64,000 nt of DNA, from assembly GCF_016908775.1 (NCBI RefSeq), contig NZ_JAFBEP010000005.1, positions 62,001 through 126,000 of the forward strand, in the 5' to 3' direction. Below are positions 44,642 through 52,846 of the stretch, piece by piece. Every line of letters begins with the position of its first letter. Positions within the stretch are counted from its first letter, which is position 1. The position numbers and the translations under genes are program-made. The notes beneath the pieces are model-generated. The model did not search any database and was not told where the DNA came from. It worked only from the letters and a program-made list of their open reading frames with translations. Origin of the DNA: Defluviitalea raffinosedens. Lineage in GTDB: Bacteria; Bacillota; Clostridia; Lachnospirales; Defluviitaleaceae.

Positions 44642-44709
44642 TTGACAAAAATTAAATTATTGGTAAAATTATCATGTAATAATTTTTATTATAAAATAAT
44701 TTTTATTAT
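44642..44709 (+). promoter_or_regulatory. Promoter of the rubrerythrin gene with AT-rich tandem repeat
   Basis: TTGACA, 16 bases, TAAAAT (44664-44669), followed by a tandem duplicate of about 17 bases (AATAATTTTTATTATA twice). The duplicate is partly palindromic and might bind a PerR-type repressor; the match to the PerR box is only partial. Confidence 0.55.
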
Positions 44710-44724
44710 ATGGAGGGAATTAAG

Positions 44725-45273
44725 ATGAAGAAATTTATTTGCACAATCTGTGGTTATGTTTATGAAGGAGACGAAGCACCAGAAAAATGTCCTCAATGTA
44801 ACGCTCCAAAAGATAAGTTTGTAGAACAAAAAAGCACTGATTTAACATGGGCTGACGAACATCGTATCGGTGTAGCTAAAGACATTGATCCTGAAGTTTT
44901 AGAAGGATTAAGACAAAACTTCATCGGCGAATGTACTGAAGTTGGAATGTACTTAGCTATGTCTCGTCAGGCAGACAGAGAAGGCTATCCAGAAGTAGCT
45001 GAAGCTTATAAGAGAATTGCTTGGGAAGAAGCAGAACATGCTGCTAAATTCGCAGAACTCTTAGGCGAAGTTGTTGCAAGTGATACAAAGAAAAACCTTC
45101 AAATGAGAGTGGATGCAGAACATGGCGCTTGCCAAGGCAAGAAAGATCTTGCTACCAGAGCAAAACAATTAAATTATGATGCTATTCATGACACCGTTCA
45201 TGAAATGTGCAAAGACGAAGCAAGACATGGCGCTGCTTTCAAAGGTTTATTAGATAGATACTTCGGTAAATAA
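44725..45273 (+). CDS. Reverse rubrerythrin, NADH-dependent peroxide reductase type
   Basis: A 182-residue non-heme iron protein reducing H2O2, and O2 in some clostridia. Domain order is reversed relative to classical rubrerythrin: an N-terminal rubredoxin-like domain ([10 protein letters not shown] and [11 protein letters not shown], four Cys) and a C-terminal di-iron four-helix domain with [29 protein letters not shown] and DEARHGAAF ligands. The ATG at 44725 follows GGAGGG with seven bases; an in-frame ATG five codons earlier is part of that site. Own promoter and terminator, so likely induced by oxidative stress. Confidence 0.95.
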   Translation: MKKFICTICGYVYEGDEAPEKCPQCNAPKDKFVEQKSTDLTWADEHRIGVAKDIDPEVLEGLRQNFIGECTEVGMYLAMSRQADREGYPEVAEAYKRIAWEEAEHAAKFAELLGEVVASDTKKNLQMRVDAEHGACQGKKDLATRAKQLNYDAIHDTVHEMCKDEARHGAAFKGLLDRYFGK

Positions 45274-45290
45274 TAAATCAATAAGATACA

Positions 45291-45329
45291 GCCCTTGACA
45301 GTTGGTAAAACAACCGTCAAGGGCTTTTT
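45291..45329 (+). terminator. Terminator after the rubrerythrin gene
   Basis: GCCCTTGAC and GTCAAGGGC with an inner GTTG/CAAC pairing, then five T. Confidence 0.85.
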
Positions 45330-45401
45330 CATGTTTAAAAGATTTCTAATCATCAGGGGAAAAATTTGACATTATGTAGAAACATCTGTTCTTATAATCT
45401 A

Positions 45402-45430
45402 TTTACATAGAACATATGTTTTTATATAAT
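45402..45430 (+). promoter_or_regulatory. SOS promoter of the Y-family polymerase gene with LexA box in the spacer
   Basis: TTTACA (45402-45407), 17 bases, TATAAT (45425-45430). The spacer contains GAACATATGTTT (45410-45421), which fits the Gram-positive LexA core GAACRNRYGTTY. A weaker half-matching site AAACATCTGTTC lies at 45380-45391. LexA binding would block RNA polymerase directly. Confidence 0.75.
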
Positions 45431-45462
45431 AATATCTATAGATCAACCTGGGAGGTGCTACT

Positions 45463-46722
45463 TTGAATACCGATCATCGTACGATTATGCACATTGATGT
45501 GAATTCTGCCTTCTTAAGCTGGGAGGCTGTCTATAGATTACAGCATGGAGATGCTTTAGATCTTAGAACTGTCCCTTCTGTTGTGGGAGGCGATCCTGTC
45601 ATAAGGCGCGGTATTGTCCTTGCTAAGTCTGTCCCTGCAAAAAAATATAAGATTAAAACAGGGGAGTCCATATTTTCAGCTCTGCAGAAATGCCCGAGCC
45701 TTATCATTGTTCCTCCCCGTTATGATTTATATATCCAATGCAGCAATAATCTGATCAAATTGCTCGAAGAATATTCTCCGGCTGTTCAGCGATACAGTGT
45801 GGATGAATGTTTTCTTGACTATACCAATATGGAATATCACTTTGGGCCTCCTCTGTCCGCTGCCCATACCATAAAAGAGCGGATTAAAAAGGAATTAGGC
45901 TTTACAGTCAATATTGGGATATCCAGCAATAAATTATTGGCTAAAATGGCATCGGACTTTCAAAAGCCGGATAAAATACATACTTTATATCTCCATGAAA
46001 TAGAAGAAAAAATGTGGCCTCTGCCTGTAGAAGACCTGTTTATGGTAGGCAGATCTACTGCCCCAAAACTTCATAAATTAGGCATCTATACGATCGGTGA
46101 TCTGGCAAAAGCAAATCCTAAATTTTTATATCAACACCTTAAAAGTCATGGAACCCTCATATGGAATTTTGCCAATGGAATTGAGAATTCTCCTGTAACC
46201 CGTGAGAAATCTGCCCCCATAAAAAGCATAGGAAATTCCACCACGATTTCTTTTGATGTGACTGATCAAAGGACTGCTCACTTAATTCTTCTGTCCTTGG
46301 TTGAAACGGTTGCAATGCGGCTCAGAAATGAAGAATGTTGTGGAAAACTCATTTCAGTATATATTAAAACCAATGACTTTAGGCACTATTCTCATCAAAA
46401 GAAATTAGAAATACCCACCGATTGTACCAATCATATTTTTAAGTATGCCTGCGAATTATTTGACGAAGCATGGAAAGGAGAGCCCATAAGACAACTGGGA
46501 GTAAGAATCTCTGATCTGTGCAGCAATCAGTTTTGTCAATTATCCTTATTTGATAGTTCTGATACTCAAAAACAAAAAGCAGTGGATAAGAGCATCGATC
46601 AGCTGAGAATGCGCTATGGTTCTATGGCTGTCATCAGGGCCAGTTTCCTCCACTCCCGCCTAAAACCCATTACGGGAGGCATTTTGGAAGAAGATTATGC
46701 AAGTATGTCCAGCATTCTATAG
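45463..46722 (+). CDS. Y-family DNA polymerase (DinB/UmuC type)
   Basis: Error-prone translesion polymerase of 419 residues. Catalytic acidic residues are in HIDVNSAFLSWE near the N-terminus and YSVDECFLD near 105; helix-hairpin-helix and little-finger domains follow (about 175-345). Near the C-terminus CQLSLFD contains a beta-clamp-binding QLSLF motif. The start is a TTG five bases from GGAGGTG. The LexA-box promoter marks it as SOS-induced. It is followed 11 bases later by a small gene, so the two form an operon. The insert RRGIVLAKSVPAKKYKIKTG resembles the UmuC-like Firmicute branch. Confidence 0.93.
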   Translation: MNTDHRTIMHIDVNSAFLSWEAVYRLQHGDALDLRTVPSVVGGDPVIRRGIVLAKSVPAKKYKIKTGESIFSALQKCPSLIIVPPRYDLYIQCSNNLIKLLEEYSPAVQRYSVDECFLDYTNMEYHFGPPLSAAHTIKERIKKELGFTVNIGISSNKLLAKMASDFQKPDKIHTLYLHEIEEKMWPLPVEDLFMVGRSTAPKLHKLGIYTIGDLAKANPKFLYQHLKSHGTLIWNFANGIENSPVTREKSAPIKSIGNSTTISFDVTDQRTAHLILLSLVETVAMRLRNEECCGKLISVYIKTNDFRHYSHQKKLEIPTDCTNHIFKYACELFDEAWKGEPIRQLGVRISDLCSNQFCQLSLFDSSDTQKQKAVDKSIDQLRMRYGSMAVIRASFLHSRLKPITGGILEEDYASMSSIL

Positions 46723-46733
46723 AAGGTGATTGC

Positions 46734-46994
46734 ATGAAAATCGTAATGAAAAATATTGATGTGATTGCATGGTTTGACCAGGCTAAAGGACTTCTCCCTA
46801 TAAAGTTTCGATTAAATGAAGGCGATTCCGACCTCATCGTAAAAATCGATAAAATTTGTACCAAAAAAGAAGAAAAGCTGGCAGGCAATCCGATGATTTC
46901 TTATACCTGCCAGAGCATTATTCACGGTACGCTTAAAATTTATGAAATTAAATATGAAATCAATACCTTAAAATGGTATTTGTATAAAATATAG
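46734..46994 (+). CDS. Small protein co-transcribed with the SOS polymerase
   Basis: I do not recognise a named family for this 86-residue protein. It looks like a compact beta-rich domain (FRLNEGDSDLIVKIDKI, YTCQSIIHGTLKIYEIKYE) with no signal peptide, and the pattern recalls small proteins of Firmicutes that lie beside UmuC-like polymerases. The ATG is preceded by AAGGTGA. It starts 11 bases after the polymerase stop and shares the LexA-controlled promoter, so a role in translesion synthesis or its control is inferred from context. Confidence 0.65.
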   Translation: MKIVMKNIDVIAWFDQAKGLLPIKFRLNEGDSDLIVKIDKICTKKEEKLAGNPMISYTCQSIIHGTLKIYEIKYEINTLKWYLYKI

Positions 46995-47018
46995 AAAGCT
47001 CCTGCGCTTTCTTTTTAT
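46993..47018 (+). terminator. Terminator after the polymerase operon
   Basis: GAAAGC, six-base loop, GCTTTC, then TTTTTATT. It begins inside the stop codon. Confidence 0.65.
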
Positions 47019-47042
47019 TATGCAAAAAATTACTCACAAGAT

Positions 47043-47071
47043 TTGACACTTATTTCTAGATATGCTATGAT
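47043..47071 (+). promoter_or_regulatory. Consensus promoter of the FAD oxidoreductase transcript
   Basis: TTGACA, 17 bases, TATGAT; start near 47078, leaving a leader of about 135 bases. Confidence 0.75.
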
Positions 47072-47134
47072 CATATATGAAGTTTAAATATCTAATTATG
47101 ATATATATTGGACAAAAGTAGATAGAAATAAGAC

Positions 47135-47170
47135 AAGCAATTGATATTCAATACAATTGCTTTTTTATTT
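47135..47170 (+). terminator. Terminator hairpin in the leader of the FAD oxidoreductase gene
   Basis: AAGCAATTG, 10-base loop, CAATTGCTT, then TTTTATTTT. It lies between the promoter and the gene, with the ribosome site 30 bases further on, so it is an attenuator candidate. I recognise no known riboswitch in the 57 bases upstream of it. Confidence 0.6.
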
Positions 47171-47211
47171 TGTAAGAATAATATTTCTCATTATACTTAG
47201 GAGGCGGAATT

Positions 47212-48495
47212 ATGGCCAAGATTGTCGTAATCGGCGGAGGCTGGTCTGGCTGCGCCGCTGCCATCATCGCTGTTAAAGCTGGTGCAGAAGTTACTTTACT
47301 TGAAAGAACGGACATGCTTCTTGGAACAGGACTTGTCGGAGGAATCATGCGAAACAACGGAAGATTTACTGCTGCGGAAGAAATGATTGCCATGGGTGGC
47401 GGAGACCTATTTAAGATATGTGATGAAAATGCACGCCATAAAAATATTCATTTTCCAGGACATGAGCATGCCACTCTCTATGATATTGCAGCTACCCACG
47501 GAGCAGTCTTAAACTACATAAAGGGGTTAGGCATAAAGATTGTTTTTCAAGCCAGAGTTACCCAAGTCTCTGTAGAAAATGAATCCATAATATCTGTTAC
47601 CGATGCCCAAGGGCGAACTTTCGAAGGCGACGCTTTTATCGATACAACGGGAACTGCAGGACCTATGAACAACTGTACAAAGTACGGAAATGGCTGTGCC
47701 ATGTGCATCCTAAGATGTCCAAGTTTCGGAGGCAGAGTAAGTGTTGCAGGTCTTGCCGGTCTTAAAGAAATGGTCGGCAAAAAGCCTAATGGAAGTATAG
47801 GGGCTATGAGCGGTTCATGTAAATTGTATAAGGAATCCCTTTCTAAGGAAATTCAAAAAGAATTAAATACAAAAGGTGTTTGCATCGTACCTATCCCCGA
47901 TGAATTGATCGAAGACCATCTGGATGTTAAGGCATGTCAGCAATATGCCCTGGAAGAATTTAAGTCTAATATCATTTTATTGGATACAGGCCATGCAAAA
48001 TTAATGTCCCCTTACTTCACCCTGGAAAGATTAAGAAAAATACCTGGATTTGAAAATGCGAGATATGAAGATCCCTATGCCGGTGGGAAAGGCAATTCCA
48101 TGCGATATTTCGATATGGCATACAGAGACAACCACCTTAAAGTAGAAGGGTTAAATAATCTGTTCTGCGGAGGAGAAAAAGCAGGGCTATTGGTAGGACA
48201 CACAGAAGCGATTGTGACTGGAACTCTGGCAGGACATAACAGCGTACGATGTGCTTTAGGTATGGACTTGCTGCAATTACCAGAAGATCTGGCGGTGGGA
48301 GATGCTATTTCCTACGTTAAGAAAGCCATGGCAACTGAAGAAGGCATGGGTAAAAAATATACCTTCTCAGGCTCTGTATACTTTGAACGGATGAAAAAAC
48401 TCGGTATGTATACAACCGATATCAGCGAAATAGAAAGCAAAGTAACTTCTTTGTCTCTAAAGGACGTATTTAACAAAAAGCTGGCGAAAGCATAA
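47212..48495 (+). CDS. FAD-dependent oxidoreductase
   Basis: A 427-residue flavoprotein. The N-terminal Rossmann motif VIGGGWSGCAAA binds FAD, with a second GxGxxG-like glycine pattern near GLVGGIMR, and the C-terminal FAD contact FCGGEKAGLLVGHTEA near residue 320. A cysteine-rich segment GNGCAMCILRCPSF (about 163-176) suggests a disulfide or metal site. It resembles the GidA/TrmFO-like and succinate-type flavoproteins; the substrate is unknown. AGGAGG is placed seven bases before the ATG. It is followed by a damaged transporter gene, so the original unit was probably uptake plus oxidoreduction. Confidence 0.82.
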   Translation: MAKIVVIGGGWSGCAAAIIAVKAGAEVTLLERTDMLLGTGLVGGIMRNNGRFTAAEEMIAMGGGDLFKICDENARHKNIHFPGHEHATLYDIAATHGAVLNYIKGLGIKIVFQARVTQVSVENESIISVTDAQGRTFEGDAFIDTTGTAGPMNNCTKYGNGCAMCILRCPSFGGRVSVAGLAGLKEMVGKKPNGSIGAMSGSCKLYKESLSKEIQKELNTKGVCIVPIPDELIEDHLDVKACQQYALEEFKSNIILLDTGHAKLMSPYFTLERLRKIPGFENARYEDPYAGGKGNSMRYFDMAYRDNHLKVEGLNNLFCGGEKAGLLVGHTEAIVTGTLAGHNSVRCALGMDLLQLPEDLAVGDAISYVKKAMATEEGMGKKYTFSGSVYFERMKKLGMYTTDISEIESKVTSLSLKDVFNKKLAKA

Positions 48496-48540
48496 AATAT
48501 TTGTAGATAGAATTTTTAATCTCCCCAAGGAGGGTTTCAT

Positions 48541-49913
48541 ATGGTAACCTTAACCCCTTTACATTACGTATATTTTTTCATTGTACTTCTGGTAATCATA
48601 ACCATGGCTTTTAAAAAAGACACCGTTCTGCCCTGCATCCTTGGAATATTTCTAGTGGGCTTTATGTATTCCGGCAGTTTGGTAAAAGGCATTCAAGTTG
48701 TGTATAATTCATTAATCACTGCCGGTAATGAGTTTTGGAGCATTATCCTCGTCATATCTTTAGTAGTAGCCATGTCCCATGCCTTAAGAGATATTGGCGC
48801 AGACGAACTGATGATGGTGCCTATTAAGAAACTTATGATTAATCCAAGTATCACTTTTTTGCCCTTGGATTTGTCATGCTCTTCTTTTCCTGGTTTATCT
48901 GGCCTTCTCCTGCGGTGGCACTGGTAGGCGCCATTATGCTTCCTGCCGCCCTAAAAGCCGGGCTCCCTCCCATTTGGGCTGCGGTAGCTATGAATATTTT
49001 CGGCCATGGGGTCGGTCTATCTGGCGATTACTTTATTCAGGGCGCTCCCGCCATTACGGCTAAAGCAGCAAATATCGATAATCCTCTCACGTTGATTCAA
49101 GCCAGCTTTCCTCTTTGGCTGGTTATGAGTATTGTTACTGTCGGATGCAGTTTCTTTATGATGAAAAAAGATCTTAAGAACTACGCCCCAAAAGCAAACA
49201 GCCCTGCAAAAGCACAATCAGCCGAAGCTTCAAAACCTACCATCGGCGTATATTTTGTCTCCATACTTACTCCACTGGCTTTTCTTTTGGATATTTATAT
49301 CATGTACAAATATAAGCTAAAAGGCGGAGATGCAACGGCATTGGTAGGAGGAACCACCGTACTGATTATGGTCTTTGCTTCCATTATCAAGCATAATTTT
49401 GTTAATTCCTTTGAAAAGATCACGGATTATATCAGGGAAGGTTTTATGTTTGGTATAAAAATCTTCGCTCCGGTCATCATCATAGGTGCATTTTTCTTTT
49501 TAGGCAGTGAATAAAATGCCAAAATCATCCTTGGGCCTGATGCCACCGGATTGCTGTCCGATGTAGGACTTTACTTGTCGGATAAAATTGCCCTGTCAAA
49601 ATTCTCTGTAGCCTTTGTTCAAATTGTTGTAGGCATTATAACCGGCCTTGATGGTTCAGGATTTTCCGGACTTCCTTTACTCGGCTCTTTGGCACAAACC
49701 TTTTCTGTTGCAATGGATATAAATAAAGAAGTTCTCGCTGCCTTAGGTCAGATCAGCACCATTTGGGTAGGAGGAGGAACGATTATTCCTTGGGGAATCA
49801 TACCCGTAGCGGCCATATGTAATGTGGAACCCCTGGAACTGGCCAGGAAAAATCTTCCACCCGTAGTCATAGGATTTATAGCAACTTTTATTACGGCATT
49901 ATTTTTCTTGTGA
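48541..49913 (+). pseudogene. Damaged secondary transporter gene (frameshift and nonsense)
   Basis: One multi-helix membrane transporter of about 458 residues is split into three open pieces. The first (from ATG 48541) runs to 48927; the protein frame breaks in a run of six T at 48855-48860, where seven would restore NPSITFFALGFVMLFFSW. The second piece continues in another frame to a TAA at 49512-49514, where the frame then resumes (NAKIILGPDATGLLSDVG) to 49913. Ion-transporter-like features are ILVISLVVAMSHALRDIG, NIFGHGVGLSGDYFIQG and GLDGSGFSGLPLLGSL. The exact family is unclear; it resembles GntP/CitMHS-like secondary carriers. Two separate lesions argue for a true pseudogene or assembly errors. 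Confidence 0.75.
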
Positions 49914-49932
49914 TTCTTTCCAAATTAAAATC

Positions 49933-49975
49933 AAAAGCCGCAAACAATGTTATTTACAGTGTTTACGGCTTTTTC
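49933..49975 (+). terminator. Terminator after the damaged transporter gene
   Basis: AAAAGCCG with inner AAACA/TGTTT pairing and CGGCTTTT, then T. The remaining bases to 50109 hold no gene that I can support. Confidence 0.75.
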
Positions 49976-50109
49976 TATATATCAATCTTTCTTTAAGAAA
50001 TGTTTATTAAAATGATTTTATACTTTTTATGTTTTATATTTAATGCTTCAAAATATTTTCCCTGAAAATATCCATATCTCGTTTGATACCATCTAATTTC
50101 GCAACTTTA

Positions 50110-51102
50110 TTATTTAAATCCTAAAAGATCCAGTAGCTTCTTTTCAACATATCTGTTTTTCCCTTCATAAGGCAAATCATGTATATAAATAGCAGGATTA
50201 AAGTTTAATTCAATGATGCTGTGATTGTCTTGGCTGGGTTTCTCATAGATATCCTTAATAATCATATCCACTCCGCAAATTTTTGCTCCAACTGCTTTGG
50301 ATGCCCCAACTGCAATATCTTTATACTCCTGTATGATTTCATCTGTAAAGTCAATGCTTTCTCCTCCAGTACTGATATTGGAGTTTTCCCGCAAGAAAAC
50401 TGTTTCTCCTTCTTTTGGGATATCCTTAATCGTTCTCCCCTGAGAACTTAAAAAATCCATTTCAACTTTTCCAAGATTGATTTTCTCAAAAGGCGTAAGA
50501 TGTCCTTCCCCTCTTAGGGGATTTTTATTTTTCTCTTCTACTAATTCTTCTATGGTATGGATACCGTCTCCTTTTACATTGGCAGGTATGCGGTGCAGTA
50601 TTCCTGCTACTTCGTCTCCTAACACTAAGAAACGGTATTCTTTACCTGATATATATTCTTCAATTAATACTGTATCGTCATGCTCTAAAGCCAATTCTAC
50701 TCCTTTAATATATTGCTCCTTAGAATAATGTTCTAAAAGAATGGTAATCCCTATGCCGAAGTTGGTATTCTTAGGTTTAATCACAACACCTTTATCACAA
50801 AAATCTTTCCAATGAATTTCTGCTTCCTCTTTGCTCTTTACTACGGTACCCTTTGGCACATTAAATCCATTTTCCCCTAATATTATTTTAGTAACCAGTT
50901 TGTTTTCCATAATCAGGGGAGCAATATAGCTGTCTAATGATGTCTTCGTAGCTTGTTTAATATATTCGACCTTGTCCCCTTTCTTTAACCGAATAAAATT
51001 CTCTCCGGCATCCAGGATATCTACCTGGATGTTCCTGTTTTGGGCTTCTTTTATAAGAATTACCGTAGAAAGTTCCAGTTTTTCATTGCTTATATCAGAC
51101 AT
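50110..51102 (-). CDS. ATP-grasp ligase, glutathione synthetase half of a GshF-like system
   Basis: A 330-residue ATP-grasp enzyme. The family signature is seen in GVVIKPKNTNFGIGITILLE near residue 130 (shown here in part), VLIEEYISGKEYRFLV near 175 and the C-terminal metal site ELNFNPAIYIHDLPYEGK. It matches the C-terminal domain of bifunctional GshF, which adds glycine to gamma-glutamylcysteine. Here it is a separate gene, 12 bases after the ligase gene and with its own ribosome site (GAGGGAGA). It may instead make another gamma-glutamylcysteine-derived thiol. It ends near 50110; the next transcriptional unit converges. Confidence 0.85.
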   Translation of the reverse strand: MSDISNEKLELSTVILIKEAQNRNIQVDILDAGENFIRLKKGDKVEYIKQATKTSLDSYIAPLIMENKLVTKIILGENGFNVPKGTVVKSKEEAEIHWKDFCDKGVVIKPKNTNFGIGITILLEHYSKEQYIKGVELALEHDDTVLIEEYISGKEYRFLVLGDEVAGILHRIPANVKGDGIHTIEELVEEKNKNPLRGEGHLTPFEKINLGKVEMDFLSSQGRTIKDIPKEGETVFLRENSNISTGGESIDFTDEIIQEYKDIAVGASKAVGAKICGVDMIIKDIYEKPSQDNHSIIELNFNPAIYIHDLPYEGKNRYVEKKLLDLLGFK

Positions 51103-51114
51103 AATATCTCCCTC

Positions 51115-52518
51115 TTACATCGTTATTTTATTCTGAATTGCTCTTGCCATACCAAATTTGAGGTAATCTCCTTCATATTCCTTAATACCTTCACAGATTT
51201 TTGAAGAAGGAAGTTTGGAAATATCCTTTATTTTTTCATATTCATGATGAATAACCGTTTCATATTTTTGATTACAACCCGCTTTATCCATATAAATGGC
51301 AATGATTTTAAGTTTTTCAAAAATTACTTCTGCCCAGTCTTGCAGAGTAATTCTGTGATTCTCGTAATCCTTCAGGATTAAATTTTTTTTCCTTCCATAA
51401 AGAGCCACTGCCTGATGATTTCTATCCGCTTTTTCTAATATTTCCTCTGAAAGAAATTCACTGCTTTCAAAAAGGCAATACAACATAAATATTTGCATAA
51501 AGTATAATTGTTCCATGGAAATCCCTGCACTGTCAAAAGGATTAATATCTAAAATCCGAACTTCCATATATTTTACTCCTCTTTTTTCAAGAGCCATAAT
51601 TTGAGTTTCTCCGTTTTGAGGGCTTTGTTTAAATCTCACAAAGGAATACAATTCCCCTTCATCCTGTAAAATATGATCATTGAGTTGGACTTGCTCATCT
51701 CCTCTGTAAATCCCCAGCTTCGCAAACTCTTCGCATTTTGTAGTCAACAGCCTTCTTACATCTTCAGTATACTGTGCCAATGTATTATAAGTTACCAAAT
51801 TGCCCTTCTGAAATGTATTGCCATAGCCAAATGGACTAACTCTTAAAGAAGTTGCAGCTTCCAGATCTATATCTGGTATCGGTTTGTAGCTGGAGTGAAA
51901 AACAGGAGAGGCTCCAAAAAGATAAATCAATAACCATCGGTATTTAAGGAAATTTCTTGCTACAGCAAAATAGATTTCATCTGTAAATTCCCTCTTAGTT
52001 CTATTTTGACCATAGTGGTGAAATAAATAATCCATAATTGCTTCTCCAAAAGCAAAATTGTAATGGAGGCCACAAATCATTTGCATCTTTTTTCCGTATC
52101 GTAAAGCTAAACCTTTTCTATAAATGGTTCTTTTTCTTCCTTCTGTAGAAGCATTAAACTTTGCGATGGGAATATCTTCTTCCTCCGGCAGTCTTGGTGG
52201 CATACTCATAGGCCATAAATATTCATTCTCAAGGGCTTTTTCCACCTCAAGGTGCAATGCTTTTAAAGCTTGGTAAGTTTCCTCGACATCCGGATAAGGA
52301 TTTGTAATCAGCTCTATTTGACTTTCAGAAAAATCTGTAGTGATATTAGGATTTTCCAGTTTATCTCCTAAGACCTTGGGATGTGCGGTTAAAGCAAGGT
52401 CTCCTGTTAAGAGAACTCTTGGAGATTCTCTTTCAATTCCCCAAGTCCCATCAAGCAGAAGTCTGGCGTTATTGTCATCTCTAAATAAATTCAATAACTC
52501 TGTGAAATGCCAGTTCAT
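51115..52518 (-). CDS. Glutamate-cysteine ligase, N-terminal half of a GshF-like system
   Basis: Gamma-glutamylcysteine synthetase of 467 residues, type resembling GshF/E. coli GshA, ligating Glu to Cys with ATP. Recognisable segments: DGTWGIERESPRVL (near 24), TDFSESQIELIT (near 81), ICGLHYNFAF (near 147), and RFKQSPQNGETQIMALEKRG (near 290). The size equals the first part of bifunctional GshF. It is the upstream gene of a two-gene operon with an ATP-grasp partner, promoter at 52551-52579. AGAGG precedes the ATG, five bases away. Confidence 0.88.
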   Translation of the reverse strand: MNWHFTELLNLFRDDNNARLLLDGTWGIERESPRVLLTGDLALTAHPKVLGDKLENPNITTDFSESQIELITNPYPDVEETYQALKALHLEVEKALENEYLWPMSMPPRLPEEEDIPIAKFNASTEGRKRTIYRKGLALRYGKKMQMICGLHYNFAFGEAIMDYLFHHYGQNRTKREFTDEIYFAVARNFLKYRWLLIYLFGASPVFHSSYKPIPDIDLEAATSLRVSPFGYGNTFQKGNLVTYNTLAQYTEDVRRLLTTKCEEFAKLGIYRGDEQVQLNDHILQDEGELYSFVRFKQSPQNGETQIMALEKRGVKYMEVRILDINPFDSAGISMEQLYFMQIFMLYCLFESSEFLSEEILEKADRNHQAVALYGRKKNLILKDYENHRITLQDWAEVIFEKLKIIAIYMDKAGCNQKYETVIHHEYEKIKDISKLPSSKICEGIKEYEGDYLKFGMARAIQNKITM

Positions 52519-52550
52519 AGATTTCCTCTTCTCAAGTATCTTTTACACTT

Positions 52551-52579
52551 ATTATATATAAATCCCTGACACTCTTCAA
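52551..52579 (-). promoter_or_regulatory. Promoter of the thiol synthesis operon
   Basis: Minus-strand TTGAAG, 17 bases, TATAAT, about 30 bases before the ligase gene start. Confidence 0.65.
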
Positions 52580-52691
52580 AGAAATATTTATGCTAAAAAA
52601 CAGGCTTAAAATATAATCCTTCCCTCTACAAATTAATAACTGCTTAATTTTTACATGCGATAAAATAAATCGTAATTTTTGTCAATTGTTG

Positions 52692-52720
52692 TTGAAAAAT
52701 GTTTAACAAAGTAGTATCAT
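52692..52720 (+). promoter_or_regulatory. Promoter of the GGDEF-EAL-PilZ gene
   Basis: TTGAAA, 17 bases, TATCAT, leaving a leader of about 120 bases before the ATG at 52847. The rest of the 328-base gap from 52519 is AT-rich with no other feature I can support. Confidence 0.5.
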
Positions 52721-52846
52721 AGAACTATACCAATAGTAATTATTTCCTAGTACTATATATCGAATTTGTACAGTTTCTTCTAAATAATATCTCTTATAAG
52801 AACATTGATATTTTTATATAATAAATTTTTATAAGGAGGTATATCC

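Noticed and set aside
50010-50109. A short open stretch (about 26 codons) after the ATP-grasp gene reading LDGIKRDMDIFRENILKH
   Set aside because: No start codon or ribosome site, and it is closed upstream by a stop; it may be a remnant but cannot be supported.
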